Assembly (NCBI GenBank): GCA_033296885.1
Contig: MU863879.1
Coordinates: forward strand, 1 to 64,000
DNA length: 64,000 bases
Direction: 5' to 3'
Source of the DNA: Triangularia verruculosa
Lineage: Eukaryota; Ascomycota; Sordariomycetes; Sordariales; Podosporaceae
Position 1 is the first letter of the stretch. The number at the start of each line of letters is the position of its first letter. The notes beneath the pieces were generated by a model. It was given only the letters and a program-made list of their open reading frames with translations, was not told where the DNA came from and made no database searches. Both the position numbers and the translations under genes were made by a program. Shown here piece by piece: positions 33,887-44,319 of this stretch.

Positions 33887-35959
33887 ATGTTTGCCGCGAT
33901 TGCAAGGACCGCAAGGACAGAGGCTCGGTCGCCCGCTCTTAGGAATCTTCTTCCCAGACAAACTCAGACGCCACTGGTTCGTTCTTCTATCTTTTTGATC
34001 AGTCGTACTCTTGCGAGCGCAAAACACACATACTAACACGGCGGGCAACCAACACAGAGATTATCAGCAATGGCTTCCAGAAGAAACAACAGCTCCCTCC
34101 CGGCCGGCTACGTCGAGGACAAGTCCAAGGGGCCTATGCTCCGGTTCCAAGAATCTCTCCCCAAGCTCCCCGTCCCAACACTAGAAGAGACCGCCGCGCG
34201 GTATCTCAAGTCCCTCAAGCCTCTCCTCTCCCCCGCCGAGCTGGAGAAGAGCACAAGGGCCGTCCAGGACTTCATCGCCCCCAACGGCCCCGGCCGCAAG
34301 CTCCAAGAGAAGCTCCTCGCCCGCCGCGAGGACCCAAAGCACAAGAACTGGATCTACGAGTGGTGGAACGACGCCGCCTACCTCGCGTACCGCGACCCAG
34401 TCGTCCCCTACGTCAGCTACTTCTACTCTCACCGCGATGACAAGCGCCGCCGCGACCCCGCCAAGCGCGCGGCCGCCATCACCACCGCCGCCCTCGAGTT
34501 CAAGAAGGAGGTCGACACCGGCACCTTGGAGCCAGAATACATGAAGAAGCTGCCCATTTGCATGGACAGCTACAAGTGGATGTTCAACTGCAGCCGCGTG
34601 GCCGCCAAGCCGGCGGATTACCCCGTCAAGTTCGACTCGGCCCAGAACAAGCATATCCTTGTCATTCGCAAGAACCAGTTCTTCAAGGTTGCCCACGAGG
34701 TCAATGGCCAGCAGCTCAACACCTCGGAGCTCGAGCAGGCCTTCCGTCGCGTCTACGAACTCGCCGGTCAGCGCGTTCCCGCCGTTGGTGCCTTGACCTC
34801 TGAGAACCGTGACGTCTGGACCGACGCTCGCGCGAAGCTGCTGTCTGCCGACCCCAAGAACGCCCAGTCCCTCGAGGCTATCGAATCCGCCTCCTTTGTC
34901 GTCTGCCTCGACGATGCCGCCCCCGTCACTCTTGAAGAGCGCGCCCATGCCTACTGGCACGGTGACGGCCAGAACAGGTGGTACGACAAGCCCGTGCAGT
35001 TCATCGTCAACGATAACGGCACCTCGGGCTTCATGGGCGAGCACTCTATGATGGACGGCACCCCAACCCACCGCCTCAATGACTTTGTCAACGACGTCAT
35101 CTTCAACAACAAGCTCGACTTTGCCAACCCCTCCATCCGCAGCAACCTCCCCGAGCCCCAAGCGATCAAGTTCGTCGTCAACAAGGAGGTCCAGAGCGAA
35201 ATCGACCGCGCCATCACCGACTTCAACAACGTCATTGGCCAGCATCAGCTCGCTGTGCAAGCCTACCAGGGATACGGCAAGGGCCTGATCAAGAAGTTCA
35301 AGTGCTCCCCCGACGCCTACGTGCAGATGATCATCCAGCTTGCGTATTTCAAGATGTACGGCAAGAACAGACCTACCTACGAATCCGCCGCCGTCCGCAG
35401 GTTCCAGCAGGGCAGGACAGAGACGTGCAGAACCGTTTCGGAGGAAAGCGCCAGCTGGTGCAAGTCGATGGCGGACGCGGGGATTCCCGACGGCGAAAAG
35501 GTGGCGCTGTTCCGCAAGGCGATTGATGCGCACCTGGAGTACATTTCTGCCGCCAGCGACGGCAAGGGCGTGGACAGGCACCTGTTTGGGCTGAAGAGGC
35601 TTGTCGAGCAGGGGCAGGAGCTGCCCGAGATTTACAAGGACCCCGCGTACGGGTACAGCAGCAGCTGGTATCTGTCTACCAGCCAGCTGAGCTCGGAGTT
35701 TTTCAACGGGTACGGGTGGAGCCAGGTGATTGATGAGGGCTTTGGGATCGCGTACATGATTAATGAGAATAGGTATGTTTCTCTTTTTTCCCCCGGTGGT
35801 GTGGGATAATGTGCTGACCAGAAATTTGATAGCCTGAACTTCAACATCGTCTCCAAGGGCCTCGGCAGCGAGAGGATGAGCTACTACATCAACGAGGCGG
35901 CCGGGGAGATGAGGGACCTGTTGGTTCCCACTCTTGAGGCGCCCAAGGCCAAGATTTAA
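33887..35959 (+). CDS. Carnitine O-acetyltransferase, probably mitochondrial and peroxisomal
   Basis: Transfers acetyl groups between CoA and carnitine so that acetyl units can leave peroxisomes and enter mitochondria. The main body is 34070-35772 plus 35833-35959 (609 residues from ATG 34070). Family signatures include WWNDAAYLAYRDPVVPYVSY, the catalytic His in GEHSMMDGTP (His325 from that ATG) and SSWYLSTSQLSSEFFNGYGW. An upstream exon 33887-33976 starts with ATG and encodes an Arg-rich, acid-poor leader, MFAAIARTARTEARSPALRN. An 81-nt intron (donor gttcgt, branch tactaac, acceptor acag) joins it in frame through RLSA to the downstream Met. The C-terminus AKI fits a PTS1 signal. Yeast CAT2 and Aspergillus acuJ use comparable dual-start designs, so two isoforms are likely. 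Confidence 0.93.
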
Positions 35960-36432
35960 AGTATCTTGCAAACAGATAGAAAAGTTGGTCGGTATAGAGA
36001 GAGAGAGACAAAGTCATATTACAACAGAAGAGGCAAGACAGTTGTCGGATTTTTTCATATGGTTGGTCATATTTTTTTTTTGTGTGTCTTGAGAAAGGCA
36101 ATAGCATTTACAGCTTGGTTATTTTTGGCTTGAATAGACCGCTAGCAGCCCGCGCCTCTCTCTTCTGGCCCTTGCCTGTTTTTGGATTTAAGCTGTTCAC
36201 TGTTTGTTTAGTCTAGCTATGTTGTGTTGTGTATATTATTTTATCAAGTTGCATCATTTCCCCCCACTTCATCATCATATCATCAAATACCGCCATGCTT
36301 ATTTTGAAAATGTGTTTGTGTGTGTGTTGTAAAAAAGTGTGTGTGTGTATTTTGATATTCTAAACCTCTCCGTTTCCCCTACCCTACCCTCCCTTGTCAA
36401 TCCACTACAACCTTTTTCCCTTTCTTCTCTGT
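35960..36432. other. Intergenic region between convergent genes
   Basis: About 470 bp, T-rich, with a GT repeat near 36312-36346. 3' flanks of the acetyltransferase and PalA genes only. Confidence 0.6.
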
Positions 36433-39400
36433 TCATTTCCACGCATTCAACCCTGCCCAAGGATCCGCCTGCCCACCACCACCACCTTGCCCCTGATACT
36501 GCTGTTGCTGGTACTGCTGCTGTTGATGTTGCTGATGCTGCGAAGCCGAACCCGGCCTCTGCGGCGCGTTCGGGTGATAGTACCCATCCCCGTAATTGAT
36601 CATCTGCTGCGGTCCCAGCGGCGGCGGCCCAGGCGGCGGAGGCGGAGGGACGAAATTCGGCGGTACATACCCACCTTGCTGCTGTTGCTGCTGCGGTGGC
36701 TGCTGATACTGCTGCTGCGGCGGCGCGTTCGGGTTTCCATAGGTATTATGCCCCCCAAACGACGTCTGGTTCGGCGGCGGGGAGGCCGGCCCCCGCATGT
36801 GGCCCCCCAGGTTGAACGTTGACTGCGTTGCTGGGGGCGAGGCTGGGCCAGGAATTCTCCCGTGGGAGCTGGGGTTGTAGATGGTGCTGAATCCCGACTG
36901 GCTTGACTGCTGCTGATGGTGGCCGTAGGTAGTTTGGGTTGGGGGTGGGGAGCTGGGGAGGGTGTGTTGGCCAGAGGAATAGCTGCTTTTGTGGTAGGCC
37001 GGTCCGGTGTTAAACGTGAGCGGTGCAGGTGCTGGTCGGGATTGCTTGGGAGGTGAAGCTGGCGGCTCCATCGTCATGCGTTCCATCAACCCTCTTAATC
37101 GTTCTTGCTCCAGCACGGCTTGCGAGCTCTTGCTGGCTGCGCGAGCTTGCTCGATTTGGTTGAGTAACTGTGCACCCTCGGCTCTCCTATTGTTAACAAA
37201 GGTGTCAACGTTCTTCTCCATGCTTTCGACCGTCTCCCTCATCTCCTTATACCAGTTCTTAGCGCTTTGGAGACCAGCCTCCAGGTCCAAAAACTCTTGG
37301 TACGCCCGCTTGTATCTGCCGATAACTGAAGCTCTCGTCCTTTGAATCGACTCGTATTTGCTTTGCTCGGCCCGGACCCGCTTATCCTGAAGGAGATTGT
37401 TGAAAGTTACTGTCAACTCCCGCATCATCGCCGCCTGCTTATGTGTAGCTTGAACGAGGCGGGTTTGGTAAGGCCTGAATTTCTCAAGCTCTTGTTGGAA
37501 CAGTTGCTGCTCGTGCTTTACAATGCTCTTCTTGTTCAAGATCAAAATCTGAGAAATGTCGTCGTTGTGTGCCTGTTTTTGTTGTTAGCCAAATCACCAC
37601 ATCGGACTTCCGTACGGGTCAGCCCCTGAAGCTACCTCACCTTCTCCTTCAGGTCCTTGAGCACTTGAGTCCTTTCCCTTTTGATCAGATTCAGCTTCTT
37701 GAGGATTTCCTCCACCTTGGAAATTTGCTCGACAACACTCGGGCCTCCCTCGTCGTCGAAATCCGCATCTAAAAGGTTCGGTTCGCTCGATGGGCTATTC
37801 GTATTGCTGGCCTTGCGTCCCTTGTTAACCGCTCTCTGAAACAAAGAGTCAACCTCGCCAGTCTCAGCTGCAAGACGCATTTCGTCAAACTCGCTTTGGT
37901 TTTGCCGCAACTTGGTGGACAGTTGCTGATCGCTCCGTGCCGCCTCTTCCAAAGCTTCCCGATAGCCTCTAATATCGCTGCGCAGAGTCGTAGTAAGCCG
38001 GGAGCTCGGTTGTTGCGTCCACTCGCTGTCATATTTTGACCTCATCTTTTCGCACACACTTTCCTCCATATCCAGCTGCTTCGTACTCCTGTCCAAAACC
38101 GTCATGATGGCTTGCTTTTGGCCATGCAAAGAGTCGAATATTGTCCCTGGGTTCTCATGGTCCGCCACATCCACGCACCACGTCCTGAAGTCTTCATCGG
38201 GCAGAATTTCCTGATCGAATCCACCCTTCAGAACTTGGAGAGCGCCCGGTAACCTGAGATAATCCAGACTCGCAGCCATCTCACTATTAGCTTGATCAAC
38301 CCGCTCCGTCTCTGCTCTCACCAACTTGGCCTTCTCTTCATCATACAAACTAGCAGATTCTGTGACAGCCAGTGGTACGATCTTGGCAAACAGATCCGGC
38401 CCGGTAATTCTGGAGATATCCTGCCCAGCATAGAGCTCGCTCACTGGGATGGGCTTTGCAGCAGGCAGCTTAGCCACTGGTGGAACCCCTGCTTCCGCTG
38501 GTACTGGCTGATGGTAGATGAAATCGTTGTCCTTGTTAAGCTCCCGTAGCTTCTCCTGTACAGCAACCCAGTGCCTCTTGGTAATTTCCTGCAAGATGTA
38601 AGGGGTATCGGCGTTCAGGTTTGCGTTTGCAGGTAGCGTCCCAGGGAAGCTGTGAGAAATCTTATTCGCATCTCGAGCGAGAGCCTCTGCAACCTGAAGA
38701 CGTGCAATAGCCATGCCGTGCGAGTTCGCATCGTCGTCGGCCAATGCCTGGTAGTATTGCGCCAGGGATGTCATATGGTTGAACTTGACTTGTACCATCT
38801 GGAGCCAGACTTTTTCAAAGATTGACCTGTTGACATTGTCCTGAACGCCCTCCATAGCTTGCCCGTATAGAGTGGCTGCTTGACTCGACAGCTTAGCCAA
38901 CAGTCCCACCTTTTTCTGATCCGCAATCTGCTTCTCGAGAAACACCTCTTGTGCCTGAGCCAACATGATGTTAATCAGTGTTTTTACCGTCTCCCGACTC
39001 AGGTCTGCCGAGGGTGCGTGGAGAAAGTTCTCGTTGATATACGTGAACATTCCGGCCGAGGCTTGGAACGAATGGTAGGCGGTTTTGAGGCCGGATTCTT
39101 CGGTTCGAGACTGATGGGTGGCATGGCAGGAGAGCACAGCGGAGATATTAAAGATGATGGAGGCCTTCTCGAAGGCAAGTGAGTGTTGGGAGGTGGCTTT
39201 GTGTGTAAAGGCATCGAACCTGTATCAACCGAGGTTAGAGATGTCAGGCAGACAAGACACCAAGTAAGGGCATATTGAGCAGATTGTACCATGTAAAAGA
39301 GATCTTGATGTGCTGCTCGTCGACAGGGAAGCGCAAGTCCAAGAGCTCGAGCTGGCCATAGTACCGGTACAACAGGTCCCTGCCGGCGGTGCTGTCCTTA

Positions 39401-39567
39401 CCAGCTCCGCGCATGTCCTGGCGTAACCTGTTGATGGCGGCGCATTCTTCTGCATATCGCTCCGGGTCGTCGCCGTAGGTGTTCTGGATATACGACTTGA
39501 GAGGCGTGATCCAGTCGATTTCGTTGGTGGCCTTGAGAGGCACGGCGATCATGGGCGCTTGTGCCAT
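36433..39567 (-). CDS. palA: pH-response regulator PalA/Rim20 (Bro1 domain)
   Basis: Bro1-domain ESCRT partner that recruits the PacC/Rim101 transcription factor to endosomal membranes for processing at alkaline pH. Three exons: 39567-39290, 39219-37641 and 37572-36433 (998 residues). The Bro1 domain fills the first 400 residues (KSYIQNTYGDDPERYAEECA; WFDAFTHKATSQHSLAFEKA; IFNISAVLSCHA). The V-shaped central helical domain that binds YPXL motifs comes next. The tail is Pro/Gln-rich with repeats of P-A-S-P-P and poly-Gln, ending GGQADPWAGLNAWK. The first ATG in frame is 39567. Length is close to other fungal PalA proteins. Confidence 0.95.
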
Positions 39568-41544
39568 GTTGGGCACTGGCAATGTGTGTGGTGTTCAGTC
39601 GGCCGTTGCGCAAACCAGAGGCAGCTCGCTGAGTCTGGTTTTGACTGTGGATGTTTGGTCAAGCTCGGCGCGGCACTCACAAACCCAAGGCTACCCGATG
39701 AGGTCGCATAGGACGCGGCCAGTCGACGTACGTGTGGTGGCGTGAACGGTCTTGCTTGCAGCTTGGGGTGAAGATGCAGGGTTAGGTGAAGGTTGACAAC
39801 CCAGGGCGGGGTTGGTTAAGGCAAGGTGGAGTAGAGACTGGGAGTGACAGGCCTTGGGCTGTTCTACGATAGCTCGAGTGGTTGACGGGGCTGGGTGCCG
39901 CCGGGAGTGGGCTTCCGCGAGATTCCTATCCGCAGTGAGACGGAGTTGTAGACTCAACCCAGGCATTGGATGGGCAACAATGGTCCGAGGCGGGATGAGT
40001 GGACGGTGTGGACGGATGGGCAGCATTCACAGTGACATGGGATGGTGAGGTTTGATAGCGGCGGCGGTAGGCGGCGTCCCTTGGCGGCTAATAGGGCGGG
40101 GAGAACCCGCAATGACGCTGAACTGCCCCTCCTCCAACATCAAAGACTCCGTCCTTGATCCTTGTTCCACAACCAAACGGTGGGAACTGGCTTTCTTGGG
40201 CGTCAATGGCACAGCTGGGGTTTGAGTGCAATATTCCAAACAACTGAAAAGGGGCTGTATATATTAACAGGAGATATAGAGAGAAGCTGCGCGCCATTAA
40301 AAGACACTTGAGTCTCATCCAATAGCCCATCTTCTGTCAGTTGGAGTTAGCCGCGCAATGCACACCATCGCATCTCTAGTGGCCTAGGCTCCTGATCCTA
40401 GTCCCCACCACCAACGCGCAATGTAGCTGACGCCACGACGACCGCACCGCCAACCCATATTGCCAATGTCAGTAGACTTTAAGCATGGAGAGATAGCCGC
40501 CGGTTGTCCTGCTTCTTTCCTTCCATTGCCTTTGGTTGACTGCCCAAGAAACTGGACGGGATATCAGCGCCTTGTCTCGAGGCCATGAAGATCGGTGTGA
40601 TAAGTTGTGTCCCAGCACACTATCACCTGCCTAAGCTCAGTCTCGTCAAATGAGCACACAACAGGCATCCTCCAAATACGCAGACCGCCACGCAATATCG
40701 TCGTCGTCTCTCTTGGTCGGTCGGAGGTGTTGGAGTAGTCTCTGATCAGCTCCTAGAAATCCATAAAAGCTGTCTGTTCCTCATCAGCAATCTGCCCTTT
40801 AGTTTGGTTTGTTTACCTCGCTCAAAGCCACTGTCTGGTTCTCTTGTAGCCCCTTTTCAGCCCCTAAGCGTGTTCAGTCGGTTCCTCGAGTTCCATCTGG
40901 AACATTTCGAACCGAAGTGTTTCGTTCCAGAAACAAACAAATCCAACTGATATCTGGGATCTCGTCGTTGGTTAAGAACTGACAAACATTCCATGATTGC
41001 TGACAGAGACGGCCCTGACTCCGCAAATCGAGCGACGGTGGTGTCCTGCGGGGCAGCGTTCGAGCTGGAGAGATCCACAAACCCCCCGCTGCGGGGAGAT
41101 TGTGGAGTTGTCCGGCCTTCGGAACAGTGAGGGGCAATCCAGTTGCTCAGGCGAATAGCTCCAAGCACAGCAATAGAATGCCATTTGCTCCTTTGCTTTT
41201 CGTTATCCGGAATGCCCGTTTCATTGGGGAGCACGGGGGGATTCTGGGCCAACAAGAGGGGCCGGAAATAGGCTGATTCAAGGCCGATCTCACAATTCGA
41301 TGCCCCCTTTGCCTATTGCTAGACGTAAAAGAAGCGAAGCTAGGGGTTCCTAGATGACAGCGGCGCTACCTATTAGTGATGCCGGTGTCGATATTTAAGT
41401 CCCGAAGTCCCATCCCGAACTGACGTGCTCGGGTTACTTTCTATGTTAATTGCGACTCTCTCTTTCTGGATTTCTTCTATTCCGTGACAATTGTGATATC
41501 CAAGACTTCTATTATTTCACTAGGGAAGAAGCAACGCAGGAACA
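39568..41544. promoter_or_regulatory. Divergent intergenic region, palA / FAH-family genes
   Basis: Nearly 2 kb between divergent starts. No supported gene inside. I looked for GCCARG sites of PacC only by eye and can point to none with confidence. A tatttaag TATA-like stretch lies near 41391, about 150 bp before the FAH-family ATG. Confidence 0.45.
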
Positions 41545-42532
41545 ATGGCTTTTGAGCGTAAGATGCTGACTTACTCATGATGCGGGGGAAGCTCTTGAAC
41601 TGACACGCGTCCAGGTCTCGTCAGATTTGTGCCCAAGGGCGACACCAGCAAGGTCCTCATCGGAGAGCCAGTGGATAGCTCCGTCGATGTCGGTCTCGCT
41701 GTCTACAAGGGAGAGGAGGTTCAGGTCATGGTCTACAGCGGAAGCTCAGTTCTCGATGCTGGCTCACCAACTGGTGAGACTGCCGTCATCGGCCAGATTC
41801 TCTCACCAGTGACGGCCAATGAGGCCGGCACAATCCGCTGCATCGGGTTGAACGTAAGACTCTCGCAGCAGACCAGTTGATGCTCAAGACCATCACTGAC
41901 AATCCCAACAGTATAAGCGCCATGCCGAGGAGGCCAAGATGACCATCCCCGATATCCCGACCCTCTTCCTCAAGCCACCCACCTGCCTCGCTGGCCCCTA
42001 CCCAGAACCCACCATCATCCCCAAGCACACCATCGCCTCCGACTCAGCCGACTACGAGTCCGAGCTCGCCATCATCCTCGGCAAGGAGGCCAAGAACGTG
42101 TCCGAGGCCGACGCTCTCGACTATGTTCTTGGGTACACTGCCTGCAACGACATCTCTTCCCGCGCCTCCCAGTTTGCTCAGACACAATGGTGCTACTCCA
42201 AGGGCTTTGACGGTGCCTGCCCCATCGGCCCTGTTCTGGTTAACAAGGAGGTCATCAAGGACGTTGGCAAGCTCAGACTCAGAGGGCTGAAGAACGGCAA
42301 GGCCGTCCAGGACAGCCCATTGACTGATCTCATCTTCTCTGTCCAGCAGATCGTCAGCTTCGTGTCACAAGGCACGACCCTTCCCAAGGGCACAGTTATC
42401 ATCACTGGTACTCCCGCTGGTGTTGGTTTCGCTCACAAGCCTCAGGAACTTCTCCATGACGGTGATGAGTTTATTGTGGAGATTCAGCCACATATTGGTA
42501 GCTTGGTTAACAAGCTGCAGAACGAGAAATAG
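41545..42532 (+). CDS. Fumarylacetoacetate hydrolase family protein (FAHD1-like)
   Basis: Metal-dependent acylpyruvase or oxaloacetate decarboxylase-type enzyme of the FAH superfamily. Three exons: 41545-41557 (13 nt), 41615-41853 and 41912-42532 (290 residues). The FAH domain starts at CIGLNYKRHAEEAKM and includes FLKPPTCLAGPYPEP, the metal-ligand motif DYESELAIILGKEA, GYTACNDISSRASQ, KGFDGACPIGP and IITGTPAGVGF. The glutamates of ESE and the Asp of CND correspond to the metal ligands. Short fungal FAHD1-like proteins are usually cytosolic or mitochondrial; this one has no clear presequence. Substrate cannot be told from sequence. Confidence 0.92.
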
Positions 42533-42978
42533 AATGGTCAAGGGCGGGTCGTAGTGGGGATGACTCTGGATGACGGATGTCCCAGTCATCGTCAAAGACC
42601 GGAACTGATATAGACTTTGTGATATCGCTTGTCAACCAATTCCAAAAGGTTTATCCAAGTCAATAACAGAGTATACTCTTCTTTTACTCTGAGAATGATA
42701 GCTTGCATGACGGTACGATGACAATTAGCCCGTGACGATACAAGCCACCAGATAAGACATGGTGAAAGGACTCTGCATACACAAGAAGAACACTCTGTCT
42801 CCACGTAGGTGGCTGCAAGCCACCCAAAGCACCACATCACAAGACCGGACTCCCCCTGAACTCTAAGAAGGCCCGACCAACTACCACCTCCCCGAGCACC
42901 CTCCCGCTCACCTTCCTTCACTTCCTCCTGACAACACAACCTTCATCAAGAGGGTTGTCCCTATCCAATCCATCCACA
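42533..42978. other. Intergenic region between FAH-family and unknown genes
   Basis: About 450 bp between two plus-strand genes. Nothing recognised apart from a C-rich leader just before 42979. Confidence 0.5.
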
Positions 42979-43506
42979 ATGCCCAACCCACCAGGCACCA
43001 CCGGGTCACCGCCCAAAACCCCCCCAACCTTCGGCGAGCTCCTCGAGACCCTCAAGCCCAACAAAAAACACCGCCGATCCCCCTCCCCTGGAAAATACAC
43101 CAAGCCCAGCAAGAGATTCCGTTCCAACGACGATCCGTCCCCCACCACCCGCAAGCCCAACAGGAGAATACGTTCCGACCTCTCCGCCGATTCACATGGC
43201 CTCGACCCCGAAGTGGAACTCCTCAAGATCAAAATCATCGAGGCCGAAAACGAGCAGCTCAGGCTCCGGCTCCAACTCGAAGACCTCCGCTCCAGAGCCA
43301 GAGCCATGGAGCGGAAGACCCTCTTCACTAATCTGTGCCGTCTCATGGCCGTCATGGGAAGTCGCCAGGAGATTTTGTTTCTTGAGTCGAGACGGCAGGT
43401 GGCTGATCTTCAGGAGAGGCTTTTGCGGCTTAATCAGGAGGAGGAGTTGGAGAGGCAACAGAGTTGGAGAGGAAACACCGTCGGACGGGGGGTGATGGTG
43501 GTATGA
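42979..43506 (+). CDS. Unknown basic coiled-coil protein
   Basis: No family recognised. The 175-residue frame from ATG 42979 has strong C/G third-base preference, unlike the flanks, which supports real coding. The first 75 residues are Pro/Lys/Arg-rich (TFGELLETLKPNKKHRRS; two RRIRSD-like basic patches, possible nuclear targeting). Residues about 80-165 form a predicted coiled coil (EVELLKIKIIEAENEQLRLR ... RRQVADLQERLLRLNQEEEL). The 3' end is unsure: a donor gtatga at the stop (43500) with acceptor taag at 43561 would remove 61 nt and fuse this frame to the next ORF. Confidence 0.65.
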   Translation: MPNPPGTTGSPPKTPPTFGELLETLKPNKKHRRSPSPGKYTKPSKRFRSNDDPSPTTRKPNRRIRSDLSADSHGLDPEVELLKIKIIEAENEQLRLRLQLEDLRSRARAMERKTLFTNLCRLMAVMGSRQEILFLESRRQVADLQERLLRLNQEEELERQQSWRGNTVGRGVMVV

Positions 43507-43552
43507 AAGGGAGGCTTGGGGGAAAGGGGGAAGGGGAAGGCAAGAGGGGTAG

Positions 43553-43942
43553 GGGGGTAAGCGGGATAAAGGGGGTGATGACAGTTTGGACTCGATTGGG
43601 AAGCAGTACCGGAATGAGGCAGAAGAGCGCGGGAAGAAGAAAAAGGATGATGGTCAGGCCGGCGGGGACGACTCCAGATTGGACCCGACTGCTCACGCAA
43701 AACAGCCAGCGATTACCCCAGAGACAGAGTGTCCAGGAAACCGGGATCAAGAGGACCCCAGTGACAAGATAGACCACGGGGTGATCAAGGACACGTTGCC
43801 GGGGGATGGGGGCTTGAAGCCAGTTTTGCAGTGGCCTCACGACGTCCCTGCCTTGGAGCTTCCACCGGACAAGAACAATGCTCAATCGAAGGGCAGGTAC
43901 ATGCCAGGCGGAAAGTACAATTGGGTCGAGCGGAACCGCTAG
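43553..43942 (+). CDS. Possible second exon or separate ORF, hydrophilic tail protein
   Basis: Open frame directly after a stop at 43550, encoding about 129 Lys/Asp/Gln-rich residues and ending GGKYNWVERNR. It lacks a good ATG at its beginning. Codon use and the absence of hydrophobic stretches fit a disordered tail. It could be the second exon of the coiled-coil gene just upstream, joined by the 61-nt candidate intron. The opposite strand also has a long open frame here, so confidence is limited. Confidence 0.4.
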   Translation, partial: GGKRDKGGDDSLDSIGKQYRNEAEERGKKKKDDGQAGGDDSRLDPTAHAKQPAITPETECPGNRDQEDPSDKIDHGVIKDTLPGDGGLKPVLQWPHDVPALELPPDKNNAQSKGRYMPGGKYNWVERNR

Positions 43943-44096
43943 ATTCTGGAGGGCAGGTATCGCCAGAGGGAAAGTACAGCTGGAACTAGTGGAACCGCTA
44001 GGTTCTGGAGGGCGGGTATACACCAGAGGGAACCTGGAAAGAACAACTGGGTTGAGCGGAACCGCAAGTTTCGAGAGGACAAGGTATGAGACTCTG
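43891..44096 (+). repeat. Imperfect tandem repeat, about 60-nt unit, three copies
   Basis: Copies start at 43891, 43951 and 44010, each with gggc(a/g)ggtat then a ggaaccgc(t/a)ag core. The third copy carries a longer insert. In the upstream ORF frame copy 1 reads NWVERNR then TAG, while copy 3 reads NWVERNRKFREDKV then TGA. The TAG matches an AAG codon in copy 3, so a single A-to-T change may have shortened the protein. Confidence 0.8.
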
Positions 44097-44234
44097 GAGG
44101 ATTGCTAATGGGGTTGGGTATCGGGTGATGAGAAAAGCCGTTGAGATCCTCGGTGACCTTAGACATCAGTTCATCGATCGGAATGTATGAACGTTGGTTT
44201 TGGTACACAGTCAAACAAGAGGGACGAATAGGTT

Positions 44235-44257
44235 AAAAAAAAAAAAAAAAAAAAAAA
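44235..44257 (+). repeat. Poly-A tract (23 A)
   Basis: Uninterrupted run of 23 A on the plus strand, about 60 bp past the stop of the minus-strand gene that follows. It might mark an old retroposed tail or be a simple homopolymer; no retroelement is seen beside it. Confidence 0.9.
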
Positions 44258-44294
44258 CATTTATCTAAGGATTCTATCTTGCATGTTGATGATA

Positions 44295-44319
44295 GACTAG
44301 GTACCTGAGGTACCTAGTC
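44295..44319. repeat. Perfect 25-nt palindrome over a stop codon
   Basis: Two perfectly complementary 12-nt arms (44295-44306 and 44308-44319) around one central base. The stop codon of the 117-residue gene (44314-44316) lies inside the palindrome. The arms contain the ggtacct unit that recurs in the gene-free region near 47.4-48.2 kb. Confidence 0.9.

Noticed and set aside
34181..35971. 596-codon open frame antisense to the carnitine acetyltransferase
   Set aside because: It mirrors the C-rich third bases of the sense gene, crosses that gene's intron without any signal and has no recognisable domain.
43430..44023. 197-codon minus-strand frame with hydrophobic stretches over the unknown coiled-coil region
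   Set aside because: It is complementary to the Lys/Asp/Gln-rich plus-strand frame and lacks codon bias. The plus-strand reading fits better, although this is the least secure choice in the window.
44235..44257. Poly-A tract as the 3' tail of a LINE/SINE
   Set aside because: No element body, target-site duplication or reverse-transcriptase remnant is visible next to it.
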